Source: Morinoia aosen (lineage: Eukaryota; Arthropoda; Malacostraca; Amphipoda; Talitridae). From it: a stretch of 64,000 nt of DNA. Every line of letters begins with the position of its first letter. The stretch's first letter is position 1. Both the position numbers and the translations under genes were made by a program. Where the stretch lies: contig CM059558.1 of the NCBI GenBank assembly GCA_030386875.1, positions 3,915,501 to 3,979,500 on the forward strand, read 5' to 3'. Of this stretch, positions 12,488-23,358 are shown piece by piece. The notes under the pieces are model-generated. The model saw only the letters and a list, made by a program, of their open reading frames with translations, had not been told where the DNA came from and did not search any database.

Positions 12488-12994
12488 ATGCATAATAATT
12501 ACAAAATTGACGAACGGGTCTTTAAAAACATTATTAAAACTTTTGTTAAGCCAATAAATCCAGAAACTTCTATTTAAGTTTGTGTGTATTATAAAAACCG
12601 TAAAATCAGTGACCAATTAATAAAAAATAATCCGTCTGCATATGGGGTCAACGATCTGGACAAGGCCGGTGTGATATATCAATTTAAATGTAACCGAAGA
12701 GAATGTAAGTCTCTTGATAAACGTTACATTGGCATGACCAGAATGACCCCGAAGCAAAGATTAACAGCTCATAAATATCAAGGTTCCATCTTCAATCATT
12801 TCCGTGTTGGCCATAGTTGCAAACCATCCAAAGAAGATCTGTTCCCTAACGCCAAAATACTTTATAATGTTATTAAAAAAGATCATATTCATATAATTGA
12901 AGCATTACACATTCATGAACTTGAACCTTCGCTTAATAAAAACACTAATGATTTTTTTGCTCTCAAACTGTTTAGCAGAACTTCAGGTTGCTAG
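12488..12994 (+). pseudogene. Penelope-like element C-terminal GIY-YIG endonuclease fragment
   Basis: The fragment encodes the C-terminal part of a Penelope-like retroelement protein. After the RT domain these proteins carry a GIY-YIG endonuclease that nicks target DNA. The frame opens at ATG 12488 and shows the linker KPINPETSI, then YYKNRKISDQL. The endonuclease core follows: GVIYQFKCNRREC (the GIY half), KRYIGMTR (the YIG half), then the RLTAHK and EALHIHELEPSLN region with the expected Arg and Glu. One in-frame TAA at 12575-12577 interrupts the linker, and no RT domain is present upstream, so this is a truncated copy. The downstream stop is at 12992-12994. The family assignment is firm; it cannot be active alone. 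Confidence 0.85.
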
Positions 12995-13126
12995 GTGCGA
13001 CGATGCTGCTCGACCATTTTGCTCTTGTCTCTCTTGTGATAAACATTGAGGTTTTTGTACAATATATCTAGTCCTACTACTATTTCTGTGATAAAAAAAA
13101 GTTTATTTATTTCTATCTAATTAAGT

Positions 13127-14215
13127 TTGTTTAAGCACCGAAAACTTAAAAATCGATTACTGGCAAAAGCTTCATATTTACCAAAGATAGTCAATATTGT
13201 ACAAAGTCTGTATGAGAATACAAGCGCTATCTGCAGGTTAGGAAATTTGGAAAGTGGGCAAGTGAGGAGTGTTAGAGGAGTAATACAGGGCTGTACTCAG
13301 CTTTCCATTTTGCTTGAAGAGTACACAGAAGAATTAGCAATTTGACTGAAAATGAGTGGCTAAGGACTCAAAGTTGGTAAGGAGAGTCTGAGTCGTTTGT
13401 TGGATGCTGATGATGTAGTTATGGTTAGTGAATGTGGACATGAATTACAAAGGATGCTTGACGTTGTGAATGGATATAGTACAGATTTCAAGGTGAACTT
13501 TGGTGTCAATAAAAGTAAGGTTTTGGTTATGAATAGTAATGAGACTGATTGACACAGACTGTGAAATATTGGAGAAATCTTAATAGGTAGACCAAAAGAA
13601 TACAAATATCTAGGTAGTATAAGTGAAGATATATGCACTAGAACTAAGTGTGAGAAAGTGGCAAAAGAAATTAAGTGGAGTGGAGGGGTAAGTAGTTTGG
13701 CCAGATACAGAGCAAACGAGTATGAATGTGTGAGAGGAATGTGGAAGTATGTTGCTGTGCCTAGTGTCATGTATAATAATATAATAATAATGAAGGCATC
13801 TACGGATGCTTTATTTCCAATCAAGCCTGATACATATCACCTTGTACATTGGATTTTCAAATGCCTTATAACTAACGCCAGGACGCCATGACGCTTTCCC
13901 CCGGTCGAGACCGGTACCCATTTCAGACACCTGGGTAGAGTGGGGTATTGTGCTTGGAATTTTTCTCCTATACCCAACAGAGAAAATCGCCACTGCCAGC
14001 GCCGAGATTCGATCCCGGGTCTCCCGAACGGCGGCAGAACCCTCTAGCACATGGCTATGGCGGCACCTATGGTGGCTATGGCGGTATAGTATGAGTGCTC
14101 TTGCCTGGAATGGAAGTGATCTTGAAAAGGTGGATGTTATACAAGATAAGGTAGGACGCTTAGCATTGGGTGCTGTAATGGGGCGATCCACCAGTCTCCT
14201 AAACCGTGTTTGATA
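13127..14215 (+). pseudogene. Non-LTR retrotransposon RT fragment, split by a SINE
   Basis: Remnant of a LINE reverse transcriptase. Recognisable pieces in order are: GVIQGCTQL with YTEELA (13280-13345, RT palm motif B region), LLDADDVVMVSE (13395-13430, the catalytic F/YADD box altered to DADD), LQRMLDVVNGY with VNFGVNKSKVLVMN (13450-13530), and EYKYLGSI. Then KWSGGVSSLARY and VAVPSVMY run up to about 13775, where a SINE is inserted. The frame resumes at about 14090 with SALAWNGSDLEKVDVIQDKV and GRLALGA. Several frame changes and stops show old decay. The same family gives the C-terminal fragment at 28256-28560. The clade is not certain. Confidence 0.8.
13776..14069 (-). mobile_element. tRNA-derived SINE (family S), copy 1
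   Basis: Read on the minus strand: a tRNA-like head with a B-box (gggatcgaatc, near 14015-14030), then a body with gttgggtataggagaaaaat, ccaggtgtctgaaatgggta, ccggtctcgaccgggggaaa and ggcatttgaaaatccaatgt, and a tail of aataaagcatccgtagatgc followed by (att)n. It interrupts the LINE RT fragment of 13127-14215. Other copies lie at 15533-15812, 26130-26275 with 28103-28250, 52720-53005 and 63240-63432. Confidence 0.9.
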
Positions 14216-14254
14216 ATGAGATGGTGCAATCTGTCTATTCCCCTACCTCCTATT

Positions 14255-14875
14255 TTTCTGTTTCAGATCAGATTTATTACTGTTAACTGGTAGAGACAAA
14301 GTTCCGAATGCAGCATAGTATTATACGGGCGAATTGTTCATAGCAGCATCATCCAGCAAGGAAGGGTAAGAATAATAGGCAGGTCGAGAGGTATAAATTG
14401 AAGACTCTATAGGTTTTTTGAAATATTTATGCGTAAATGATAATAATTATTTGATAGGAGAAGTTAATTGAGAAACTGTACTTTATTGCTTGTATCCTCA
14501 TTGGAAGTTATTTATTATGTGCGGCGGATTGGCAGGAAGACCTCCAATCAACCTCAAACCGGAGAGCAGGAGCTGAGACCGATGGGAGACACCAGAGCCA
14601 TCACTCGAAGCTCTGTCGTGTCAGCCACAACCTTGAGGCCAAGGGACAGCCCACAATAACAGCTGATTCTTTCTCGGACATCCTTCCCTGTTGGAAGTGC
14701 CATTGCCGTATAGCATCTGCCTCTGCCGCACCTCGGCATCTCCTGCGGTGCTCCGGCAGCTCCTGTCGCACTCCGGCATCTCTTGCTGCTGCCTCACTCC
14801 TGCACCTCCTACCACTTCTGTAACCCTGTACCGCTGCGCTCCTGCCACCCTTGCACTCCTGCAAGCCAGCTTTGG
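14255..14875 (+). repeat. Interspersed repeat family R, copy 1
   Basis: About 620 bp aligning to the reverse complement of 37560-38210. Shared words include tgttaactggta, catcatccagcaagg, aagaataataggcagg, gtactttattgcttgtat, ggaagttatttattatg and ggcaggaagacctccaat. A GC-rich triplet-like stretch (ctccggcagctcctg…) follows. The GC-rich end is an imperfect minisatellite of about 30 bp in both copies. No protein is recognised, so this is probably a non-autonomous element or a LINE 3' region. Confidence 0.85.
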
Positions 14876-15532
14876 GTCAGCCGTCGTTGCTGAGGGGAAG
14901 TTGCCCTAGGGTTGCTGCCACGCCGGGTTACCCCTAGTATAGTTAGCCGCTGCGTTATACTTGAGAGCGTTCATTGCGATAAGGTTATTTGCAGTGTAGG
15001 GCAGTTGCGCGGCAACAAGTTGCGGCTGCAATTGCGATCGAAACTTTTTCTGTTGCATTTGCGCCGCAACAATTTTTGTGTAGTTGCGAATTTGTTGCGA
15101 TCGCAACAATTTTGACTTTTCAGGCCGCGACTCACCACCGCAACATCACGATGGTAATTTCATCTTTAAAATAATTTCAATAAAGTTTAATATGCGTTTC
15201 ATTCTCATTTGAAACTAAACCATACAGGGTGCAACCCATCTGGCAACTGTTTACTGTTAGCATTAGGCCGAACAATGATACAAGTACACTTTTCTTACAG
15301 TATATAAGTGTATTTATTGTAACTCACTATATAACATATATTATTAAGAATGATGTGAGTTGTGAGTGCAAATTACGTGCACCACACCCAGGCTGTGAAG
15401 TGGCAATGCCTGGGTGTGGTGATCGGTCCTCTCTTTAGATCTCATTTGTTGAGGATAGGGAGGCTTAAACTAACTAATAAACTAATAAACTAACCTAGCT
15501 AGATGTTGCGATTTGTCAAACAACAAACAAGC

Positions 15533-15812
15533 AACGGCATCTACGGATGCTTTATTTCCTATTTCAAGCCTGATACATATCACCTTGTACATTGGATTTT
15601 CAAATGTCTTATAACTAACACCAGGATGCCATGATGCCCTCCCCCGGTCAAGACCGGTACCCATTTCAGACACCTGGGTTAAGTGGGGCATTGTGCTTGG
15701 AATTTTTCCCCTATATCCAACAGAGAAAGTCGCCACCAGCGCCGGGACTCGAACACTCGTTTGCCCGCATGGAGGCGGGTCCTAAAGCCACACGGCTATG
15801 CCGAGCCAATGT
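15533..15812 (-). mobile_element. SINE family S, copy 2, nested in the hAT
   Basis: Same order as copy 1: (minus strand) tRNA-like head near 15740-15812 with gtgttcgagtcccggcgctgg, body with ccggtcttgaccggggg, tail ending in aaagcatccgtagatgccg. It has an extra t-run (ctatttcaagcc) relative to copy 1. It lies inside the hAT, so it inserted later or travelled with it. Confidence 0.9.
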
Positions 15813-15814
15813 AC

Positions 15815-15981
15815 TTCACAACGACGATTTTATCTTGGCGTCCTCTTTGCATCCACATTTTAAGGTAAAATGGCTAAACGAACTGCAAAGAGTGGAGGTA
15901 GTAACAAAAAAAATATCGCCCATGTTGATAACAGATCGGAAAATGGTATTTCAGCTGAGGAGAGCAGTGCCGAGAACGTAG
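15815..15981 (+). pseudogene. hAT transposase fragment (central region)
   Basis: The frame just after the SINE reads DDFILASSLHPHFKVKWLN, the conserved LDPRFK-type motif that precedes the dimerisation region in ZBED/hAT transposases. The reading then continues with charged residues and stops. The frame is too short and broken to give a product. It is consistent with the hATC fragment downstream in the same element. Confidence 0.75.
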
Positions 15982-16699
15982 TGACGAAGATAACTTCTTC
16001 AACGTCGGAATGATATCGGATGATAGGGAAAAACTGAAGAAAAGTTCGTTGAAACAAATCAATGATTGGCTAAAACAGGCAGTAATCAACAGAACTAGCC
16101 ACCCTGATGTTCACTGAGCGATGTTTTTTTCAAGTGAATTTTTCGCTTCGTTCATCCAATTTAACACCGTGGAGGGAGTATATATGGAGGGAGCATCGCC
16201 ATCTGTGAAGAGAACCAGATTTTGAGATTTCTCCTAGGTCTGTGGTAACCAATAGCCATCTCGCAAGTGTGACGTCAGCACGGAAGTCAGTTACCTACTA
16301 ACTACGATGGAGTGCGCACACGCTCGCTGAATGCTCTTCTAGCTGTTGAGTTTATCACCTAATCGTTAATCATTAATTTGAGATTCTAAGACTCCGAAAG
16401 ATAATAAATTGTGTTTCCTCACTTGAGGACACTTGATAATATCAAAATTACTAGCAAAGATACATTAAAAGTTGAAAACTATAAAGATGACAGGCTCTTG
16501 TTTATAAAAAATTAGAGCGACTTGCACGCACACCTCCTCCTTCGATTTGTGGAGCGGTACTAATCTTGCTTTGGAAAATGGGAGGGGAGTTGTAGAGGAG
16601 GTGGGAGGAGCCAACTTCAGCCAAGCGTCTGGGGTTGGCTCAGAATTGTGACGTGTCGGGCCTTGACAGTGCCCGAGACTTTCAACTTTTGCAGCCAAT

Positions 16700-16919
16700 C
16701 TGAATCCGATAGAAATCGGCTATGCTCCCTCCAGCATATCTTAGCTCCATGCTTAACACGCCAATACCATCGAGCGCTGCGGTCGAACGACTGTTCTCCT
16801 TAGGCAAAGAAATTTTGAGACCACGACGTGCTCGGCTTTCAGACAAACATTTTGAAATGTTAACATTTTTGAAAGGCAACGTTGATCTTCATTACATTGC
16901 ATTGACATTGTCACATTGA
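16700..16919 (+). pseudogene. hAT transposase C-terminal dimerisation domain (hATC)
   Basis: The reading contains NTPIPSSAAVERLFSLGKEI followed by RPRRARLSDKHFEMLTFLKG. The (S/A)xxVERxFSxxxxI…RxRLsxxxxExLxFLxxN pattern is the classic hATC dimerisation signature, complete here at about 50 residues. The stop follows at 16917-16919 (ATTGAGA context), the expected C-terminus. The catalytic DDE part upstream is not intact. Together with the ends and target duplication it fixes the element as hAT, oriented left to right. Confidence 0.9.
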
Positions 16920-17801
16920 GATCGTGAACCTGTATTAAATCATAACAGAGGAACAACAAAGAGCAGAGGAATATCATATATTACAGGAGCATATAAATGT
17001 TTTTCTTTATGCGTCATAGAGGTTGTACAAATGTTCTGCACTTTTCTGTTTTCTATTTTTTTTGCTATATATATGGAACTCCTGTGAAAATGTAGCTACT
17101 AGCTAGGTACCTTTCCAATACTATTTATAGAAAATAAAATTCATTTTATTTTTCATGGTATTTTTACAAAGGAAACGTTTCTTTCAGTATCTTGATATAT
17201 CATTCAATTCTAGTCCATACATTAACTCGATTTATTAATTTTTTTGGTAAAACAATGCACTATATTGAATATCTTAATATTATTTTTATTCGTAGTAATA
17301 TATACGTAAAATAAATTGAACAATATTTGATTCAAATTATATTTAATTACTAAAAAGTTGCTGTTGCGACTTGCGGTTGCGTCGCAACTTTTTTTGTTGT
17401 GTTGCGGTTGCGGTTGCGCCGCAACATTTTAAAAGTTGCGGGCCCAACACTGGTTATTTGAAAGTAGGTAGGTTGTCATTGTCTGCATCTGGTTACTTGT
17501 CCAGGTATACGCTTGTATGAAATTGTAATAATTTTTAAAAGTGTGAATAAACAAAAAGAATGAGAATAGTGATCCCTTGACCTAGGAGTGTCGGCTTGTT
17601 ATTCACCTTGAGACACAATAGTAACCATAGATAGTTCATCCACAACCTATACACAGTAGTGCTAGCAATCTAAGCTACGAAAAGAAAACAATACCACAGC
17701 GAGTGCGATCGGACGGCTGTACTGACGTAAGGCTGCGACTGATATTAAAACTATTCCAAGTGTAAGTTTCCTCCATAGGAGGAGACTTATTTAAAAAAAA
17801 T

Positions 17802-19583
17802 ATGGCTTCTGTGAAAAATAGAAGCAATCTATCTACTGCAGAAGAAGAGCCGGTGATAACGCCGGCAATGCTAGAGATCAATGATCGAGAACCACCGTCA
17901 AGCGAAGATAGTTCCACAGAACAAATGGACGCCAACGAATCGGCCGTAGCTGGCTCATGGTTTGAGCCTAACAGGCGCTCCAAGAGACCAAGAGGCAGAG
18001 TAGAATCAGATGTAAGTGATACTGCGGAAGACGTAACAAAAAAGGTGAGGCAAAACTTCCAGAAATCTTTCCCTACTAACAAGACTCTTGTGTCTCAGGG
18101 AGCTGGCACAACTGTGCTTATTTCACAACCGCAAGCATCAAATGGAACATATTTTGGAGCAGATGAGAAAAAAATAACCCTGGATCCTCTGAACCTAGCA
18201 AGAGGGCTGAAGGACATTCTTGACTATTCCACAGTTAAGGATGTTAGAGTGAACAAGCGGAGGAAGATTGTTGCAGTGGAGTTTCTTAGTGTGGATGCTG
18301 CTGGTATTGGAGACCTTATATCAGTGGATCACATTGGGAAGTTTGCTGTTCAGTGCTATCAGCCTTCTATGGATGTAGGAGAGGTAAGCTTTGGGGTCAT
18401 TGGGCCAATTGATACAGAGTTAGACCCTGAAGAGCTGCTTCCATCGGTGAAATGTGAGGGCTACACTGTTCTGCGTCTCTATAGGTTAAACAAATTCAGT
18501 AGTGGTAAGAAAGAGCCATCGCTCTCAATCAAGGTTGCAGTTGCAGGGCCATACCTGCCACGGTCCCTAAAAATTGACCTCGTGTCATTCCAGGTGAGAC
18601 CTTTTGTGCCACCTCCACTAAGGTGCTACCGTTGCCAGAGACTAGGGCACCTTGCAAGTGGATGCTCAGCAACTCAGCGATGTCTGGTATGTGGTGGCAA
18701 TCATCTAAAAGAGAAATGTGAGGCTGGTTCCCCAAAGTGTGCTAACTGCCAGGGCCCGCATGTGGCTAGCTCACGTGAATGCAGGTACGTGCAAGATGCT
18801 TCAAAGCTACAACAACTCATGAAAGAGGGCTTCTCATTCAATGAAGCAAGAAGTGCATTACTGCAGAAGACTGGACAGGGAGACTTTGAAATATCACAGC
18901 AGAGCACAATACAGTCTCAATCACAACATCAACTACCAGAAATGAGGACATCAGTAGCAGACATTTCAGACAAATCAAGACCAAACACCGTTGATGTTGA
19001 AGTTGAAGTTCATCAGACTCAAGGATCCTTTTCCATACCCAGAAGAATCCCAAGTAAACCTAAGACTTACGCTTCTGCACTTGGTGGTGCAACCAATCAA
19101 GCCGTAGCTTTGGAGCTCTCAGAAAATCAAGATCCAGTACTCCAGGAAGCAGAGATCATGGAAAAGTGTGAAATACTTGTTGACAGTGTGCTAGAGAAAA
19201 TCTTCTTCAAATTAGGAAAGTTTCTTTTGGAAATTTTTTCAGTAAACTTGTCCTTGGAGAACAAAAGAGAAAAAGATCTACTAATTCTTGGTATGATCAG
19301 AAACCACTTCGGCCCCAAAACTGGGGAAACCATCCTAAATGAATACCATTTGAGAGAGACCATTGCTGCTGAGCCAACATTGGAAGAAAACCTAGCGCAA
19401 ACATCAAAGAGAGGAACTGATACTCCAAAAATTTGTAAACAAGTTGAAAAATCCAAAGAAACCAACCCTCCTCAAGGAGTTTCAATGAAGAATCAAGATC
19501 CTAAAACCAAGTGTCCAGGAACCAAGAATTCATTCTCAAACAGGCAGCCCTTAAGCAGAGCAAAGAAGAAAAATGGTAAATAG
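17802..19583 (+). CDS. LINE ORF1, nucleic-acid-binding protein
   Basis: A 593-residue protein that should bind the element's RNA and form the ribonucleoprotein, as for I-factor and jockey ORF1. The N-terminal 120 residues are acidic and disordered-looking, with RRSKRPRGRVE as a likely nuclear signal. The middle (about 130-265) has the folded segment ending GPYLPRSLKIDLVSFQVRPF. Then come three zinc knuckles from residue 275: CYRCQRLGHLASGC, CLVCGGNHLKEKC and CANCQGPHVASSREC. The C-terminal third is Gln/Ser/Lys-rich. ATG 17802 follows an a-run (taaaaaaaatATGG) and is the first in frame. The last 11 bp overlap ORF2 (ATGGTAAATAG), so ORF2 is probably translated by reinitiation or a similar coupling. 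No stop or frameshift. Confidence 0.95.
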   Translation: MASVKNRSNLSTAEEEPVITPAMLEINDREPPSSEDSSTEQMDANESAVAGSWFEPNRRSKRPRGRVESDVSDTAEDVTKKVRQNFQKSFPTNKTLVSQGAGTTVLISQPQASNGTYFGADEKKITLDPLNLARGLKDILDYSTVKDVRVNKRRKIVAVEFLSVDAAGIGDLISVDHIGKFAVQCYQPSMDVGEVSFGVIGPIDTELDPEELLPSVKCEGYTVLRLYRLNKFSSGKKEPSLSIKVAVAGPYLPRSLKIDLVSFQVRPFVPPPLRCYRCQRLGHLASGCSATQRCLVCGGNHLKEKCEAGSPKCANCQGPHVASSRECRYVQDASKLQQLMKEGFSFNEARSALLQKTGQGDFEISQQSTIQSQSQHQLPEMRTSVADISDKSRPNTVDVEVEVHQTQGSFSIPRRIPSKPKTYASALGGATNQAVALELSENQDPVLQEAEIMEKCEILVDSVLEKIFFKLGKFLLEIFSVNLSLENKREKDLLILGMIRNHFGPKTGETILNEYHLRETIAAEPTLEENLAQTSKRGTDTPKICKQVEKSKETNPPQGVSMKNQDPKTKCPGTKNSFSNRQPLSRAKKKNGK

Positions 19584-22500
19584 GCCGTTCAAGATCGTGG
19601 ATCAGAAATTGCTAAGAAATTCTGCAACAGAAAAAAAGTTACTTTTATATCAATTCAACTGTAATGGGCTACGTGATAGGTTGTCTGAGCTTAAGCTGAA
19701 TTTGTACACCAAAAAACCAGATGTTGTATGTCTATGTGAAACTTGGATTTATTCTCGTGAGCCTAAATTTGTGGGGTATCAGGGCATTTGGCATCATCGA
19801 CAAAATGGGAACAGAGGGGGCTTGGGTATCTTGGTGCGAGGTGATATACCTTTTAAGATAAAACCTCTGAATCTATGCCAACAGGGTAAACTTGAGTTGC
19901 AAGCAATTGAGGTGTGTACAAGTTTGAGATGTATAGATGTGATTAATGTGTACAATCCTAATTGCAATGTAATGGCCTCAGAATTTATGCATTACCTTTC
20001 ACAATTGAACAGTGAATTTGTTATGATAGGTGATTACAATGCCCACTCTCCTATGTGGGATCATAGGATGAGATTGAATCAAACTGGTCAGAGTTTATTA
20101 AGGATACTAGATCAATGCCCTGTTGGGGTCTTAAATCCCCCTGATTTGCCTACCTATATAGACAAACGGGTTGGCACTACATCCACTCTAGATCTGTGTC
20201 TTGTTTCAATGAATCTCTTAAATTGTGGTCAGTTGACCAGAGGTCCAGACTTAGGCAGTGACCATTTTCCAATTGAATGTTGTTTTAATGTTTCTGTTAG
20301 TAAGTGTGATGTCAAAGGTCAACAGCGGTGGAAATTCAAAGAAGCAAATTGGCCTGAGTGGAAGATTTCACTACAAAAATCTAAATATGATGGAACCAAG
20401 CCTACCTCTGCTGAAGCATTATATGATTCACTTGCCTCAAGAATATTAGCTGCATCAGTTGACCATATCCCGCAGACTGCAGGCACCATCAGATGTCATA
20501 GAAGCACTCCATGGTGGGATGGTGAATGCTCAAAAGCAGTTGCAAGGAGACGGAAGGCTCAAAGTATCCTTGCAAAGTTACCAACATTGGAAAATCTCAT
20601 AAGCTTTCGTCGTGCTGCAGCAATTGCCAAAAATATAATAAAGAAGAAAAAAGTGGAAAGTTGGCAAAAATATACCAACTCTCTAGATGCCAACACCCCA
20701 GTTGGAAGAGTGTGGCAGACTATCCGCTCAATGAAGGGAAGTCATAGCACAATCCCCTCAGTACCAGTTGGAGAAATCAATGACTCTGCTACAAGTAAGG
20801 CTGAAAAACTGCTTGAGCACTTTACTAGACATAAAATTGATACAGCTGATAGAAACTCACAGCTCACCATGGGAAAAGTCTCCAGCATGTTGACAGAACA
20901 GATTATTGAATCTGAATATAATTCACCATTCACCAAAGGAGAAATAACTCAAGCAGTTAGAAATCTCAGGCAAACCAGTCCGGGATATGATAGAATCTCA
21001 AACATCTTTTTGCAACATCTCCCTGAAGCTTCAGTGGAGGAGCTACTTGACTTGTACAACACAAGTTTCTTCTCCGCATCTGTCCCAGATAAGTGGAAAG
21101 TGGGTATCATTTGCCCAATTAAGAAGCCTAATATGGATCATTCCACTGTTGAAGGTTATCGACCTATCACATTGTTACCCTGTGTTGGTAAGTTGATGGA
21201 AAGACTTGTCAAAAACCGACTGGAACATCTCTTGGAGTCCAGACATGTCTTTAACTGTTTTCAAACAGGATTTTGGAAGGGGAGATCAACCAATGATGCT
21301 CATGCTCTTATGTACCAATCTATTTCTTATTCTCTATGTAATAGGATGTATTGTGTATCAGTGTATCTTGATCTAGAAAGTGCCTATGATTGTGTTTGGC
21401 ATGCAGGATTGCTATTCAAATTGTTACATTTAGGATGTGATGTACGCACTGTGAGCTGGATAAGGTCATACTTGATGGGACGCACTGTAAGAGTTTGTGT
21501 TAACAGTGAATATTCGTCGGATAAAGTTTTAGAGTGTGGCTTGCCGCAGGGAGCAGTACTGAGCCCTATCTTATTTAATGTAATGCTGTGTGACATCCCC
21601 CAATTTAATGGAGTGAGAGTTATTTCATATGCAGATGACATAACATTATTGTCTTGTGGATCATCACTTGCTCAAGTGCAGAGAAATTTGCAAAAATATT
21701 TAAATGTGTTATCTGTGTGGCTCCAAAAATGGAAATTGTCAATTAACCCAGGTAAATGTTCATACCAAGTCTTTACTTCGAAGAGACTTATACCACACAT
21801 TAGCCTGAAATTGCTAAACCACCAGTTGAAGAATATTAACCAGCAAAAAGTATTAGGGGTGATCTTTGATGCACCCAAATTAACACTGCAACCACATATA
21901 AAGTACGTTAAAGCAGAATGTATGCGCAGGTTGCAAATTACGAAAGCTCTGGCAGGTGTTTCTTGGGGATCATCTCGTAAAGTTTTGCGAAATTTATATG
22001 TGTCATTTATTCGTAGCAAGTTGGTATATGGCCATGTGGTGTTCCCAGAGTTTCCAGAATCTTATATGAAATCATTTAATGTTATACAAAACGCTGCTTT
22101 GAGGTATATGCTGGGAGCACGCAGGACAACTCCTGTCAGCTCTATGGAGGTGGAAGCATTTATGATGCCATTAAGGCTGTATCTTCAGTTCCTTTATATG
22201 AAATGGTGCTTGCGCGTTGTTGGAGGTCCGGTAGGTGCTAAAGAGTTGAATTCAACCTTGGCACTTGCAAGTAACAGGCCATCAGAAACATATTCATACA
22301 GGTATTCAAACCTGTGGCGTGCCTTAAATCTCCAACATCTGCATTTGTCACGGAGCCCACATATTCCTATTGTGTGTCCAAATGTCGACATTTCTCATGT
22401 GATATCATTGTGCTATCCTAGTTTTAAGTACCCTTCTGTTGTAACTGTTAATGATCTGTTTACTGATTTTCTTGGGTGTAAATATCCTGATTTCAATGTC

Positions 22501-23358
22501 ATATATACAGATGGGTCCAAAACAGATGGTTCTGTTGCAGCAGCTATGTACCTACCTGTTCAGAACAAGTCAACTGCTTGGTTAATGAATCCTAATCATT
22601 CTGTAGTTGGAGCAGAGCTCTTTGCTATACTACAAGCTCTGCGCTATGTTAGACTGAATAAACAGTGGTTGGGGAAAACCGTTGTTCTAAGTGACTCACT
22701 TTCAGCACTGAGTATAATAAGTAATGTTTTAACTCCATCTTATGGGAATTTTTGCCATGAAATACAAATGTTAATACAAGACCTACAAGGCCAGGTTAGA
22801 CTACAGTGGATTCCAGCACATTGTGGAATCCATGGTAATGAGGTTGCAGATAAAACTGCAAAAGTGGGGCATAACAATGAAAAATCAGTGTGGACCTATC
22901 TCCATTATGAAGAGGTGCTGTCTATCTTGAAGAAGAGATTCCTGGAATGCTGGACAATTCAATGGAAGTCTAATGTGCAGAGAACCGGCAAAGGGAAATT
23001 TCTGTCAGATATGCAGAATAAACCTATTAGCAGACCTTGGTTCATGCTCCCCTCTCGCCAGCTTGAATGTGTTGTTGGTCGACTAAGAATGGGGCACGTT
23101 GGAGTCCTGGCACATCTGTATAGATTTAACATGAGTCCTACCCCAATGTGCACCACTTGTGACTGCCCTGAATCAGTTTCTCATTTTTTGTTTGAGTGCC
23201 AGAAATATATAGCTCCTCGTAAAAAGTTTAAGGACGTGTGTAATGGCTTGAACGTTGCATTTGACATAGGAAATGTTTTGGGATGTGGAGAGAGGCCTGT
23301 ATATGTTGAAAGGAGAGTCATGTACGCATTAGCAAGCTTTTTATGTTCAACTGGGTGA
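19573..23358 (+). CDS. LINE ORF2: EEP endonuclease, reverse transcriptase, RNase H
   Basis: A 1261-residue polyprotein for target-primed reverse transcription. The EEP endonuclease (about 18-235) shows QFNCNG, VVCLCETW, GDYNAHSPMW (Asp154) and GSDHFP (Asp230-His231). The RT (about 450-730) shows EGYRPITLLPCVGKLMERLV, FQTGFWKGRSTNDA, VYLDLESAYDCVW, GLPQGAVLSPILFN and SYADDITLLS (catalytic YADD at 686-689). RNase H (about 975-1100) has IYTDGSKTDG (Asp980), GAELFAILQAL (Glu1015), LSDSLSAL (Asp1041) and WIPAHCGIHGNEVADKTAK (His1083, Asp1093), so all catalytic residues are present. A C-terminal zinc-like motif CTTCDCPESVSHFLFEC follows. No internal stop. The start ATG lies within the last codons of ORF1, the usual arrangement for this group. 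Confidence 0.97.
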   Translation: MVNRPFKIVDQKLLRNSATEKKLLLYQFNCNGLRDRLSELKLNLYTKKPDVVCLCETWIYSREPKFVGYQGIWHHRQNGNRGGLGILVRGDIPFKIKPLNLCQQGKLELQAIEVCTSLRCIDVINVYNPNCNVMASEFMHYLSQLNSEFVMIGDYNAHSPMWDHRMRLNQTGQSLLRILDQCPVGVLNPPDLPTYIDKRVGTTSTLDLCLVSMNLLNCGQLTRGPDLGSDHFPIECCFNVSVSKCDVKGQQRWKFKEANWPEWKISLQKSKYDGTKPTSAEALYDSLASRILAASVDHIPQTAGTIRCHRSTPWWDGECSKAVARRRKAQSILAKLPTLENLISFRRAAAIAKNIIKKKKVESWQKYTNSLDANTPVGRVWQTIRSMKGSHSTIPSVPVGEINDSATSKAEKLLEHFTRHKIDTADRNSQLTMGKVSSMLTEQIIESEYNSPFTKGEITQAVRNLRQTSPGYDRISNIFLQHLPEASVEELLDLYNTSFFSASVPDKWKVGIICPIKKPNMDHSTVEGYRPITLLPCVGKLMERLVKNRLEHLLESRHVFNCFQTGFWKGRSTNDAHALMYQSISYSLCNRMYCVSVYLDLESAYDCVWHAGLLFKLLHLGCDVRTVSWIRSYLMGRTVRVCVNSEYSSDKVLECGLPQGAVLSPILFNVMLCDIPQFNGVRVISYADDITLLSCGSSLAQVQRNLQKYLNVLSVWLQKWKLSINPGKCSYQVFTSKRLIPHISLKLLNHQLKNINQQKVLGVIFDAPKLTLQPHIKYVKAECMRRLQITKALAGVSWGSSRKVLRNLYVSFIRSKLVYGHVVFPEFPESYMKSFNVIQNAALRYMLGARRTTPVSSMEVEAFMMPLRLYLQFLYMKWCLRVVGGPVGAKELNSTLALASNRPSETYSYRYSNLWRALNLQHLHLSRSPHIPIVCPNVDISHVISLCYPSFKYPSVVTVNDLFTDFLGCKYPDFNVIYTDGSKTDGSVAAAMYLPVQNKSTAWLMNPNHSVVGAELFAILQALRYVRLNKQWLGKTVVLSDSLSALSIISNVLTPSYGNFCHEIQMLIQDLQGQVRLQWIPAHCGIHGNEVADKTAKVGHNNEKSVWTYLHYEEVLSILKKRFLECWTIQWKSNVQRTGKGKFLSDMQNKPISRPWFMLPSRQLECVVGRLRMGHVGVLAHLYRFNMSPTPMCTTCDCPESVSHFLFECQKYIAPRKKFKDVCNGLNVAFDIGNVLGCGERPVYVERRVMYALASFLCSTG

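Larger units (their letters stand above)
14992..17452 (+). mobile_element. hAT DNA transposon, 2461 bp, with exact 8-bp target duplication
   Basis: The left end reads cagtgtagggcagttgc and the right end, reverse-complemented, reads cagtgttgggcccgcaac, giving imperfect terminal inverted repeats starting CAGTGT. The 8 bp gttatttg flank both sides exactly (14984-14991 and 17453-17460), as hAT insertion requires. Both subterminal regions (15000-15120 and 17355-17440) are packed with gttgcg and cgcaac words in both orientations, likely transposase binding sites by analogy with other hATs. Inside are decayed transposase pieces and a SINE inserted at 15533-15812. The exact duplication dates the insertion as fairly young, but the coding region is broken. 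Confidence 0.95.

Noticed and set aside
13950-14213. 87-codon plus-strand open frame
   Set aside because: It reads across the inverted SINE into LINE remnant, so it is not one gene.
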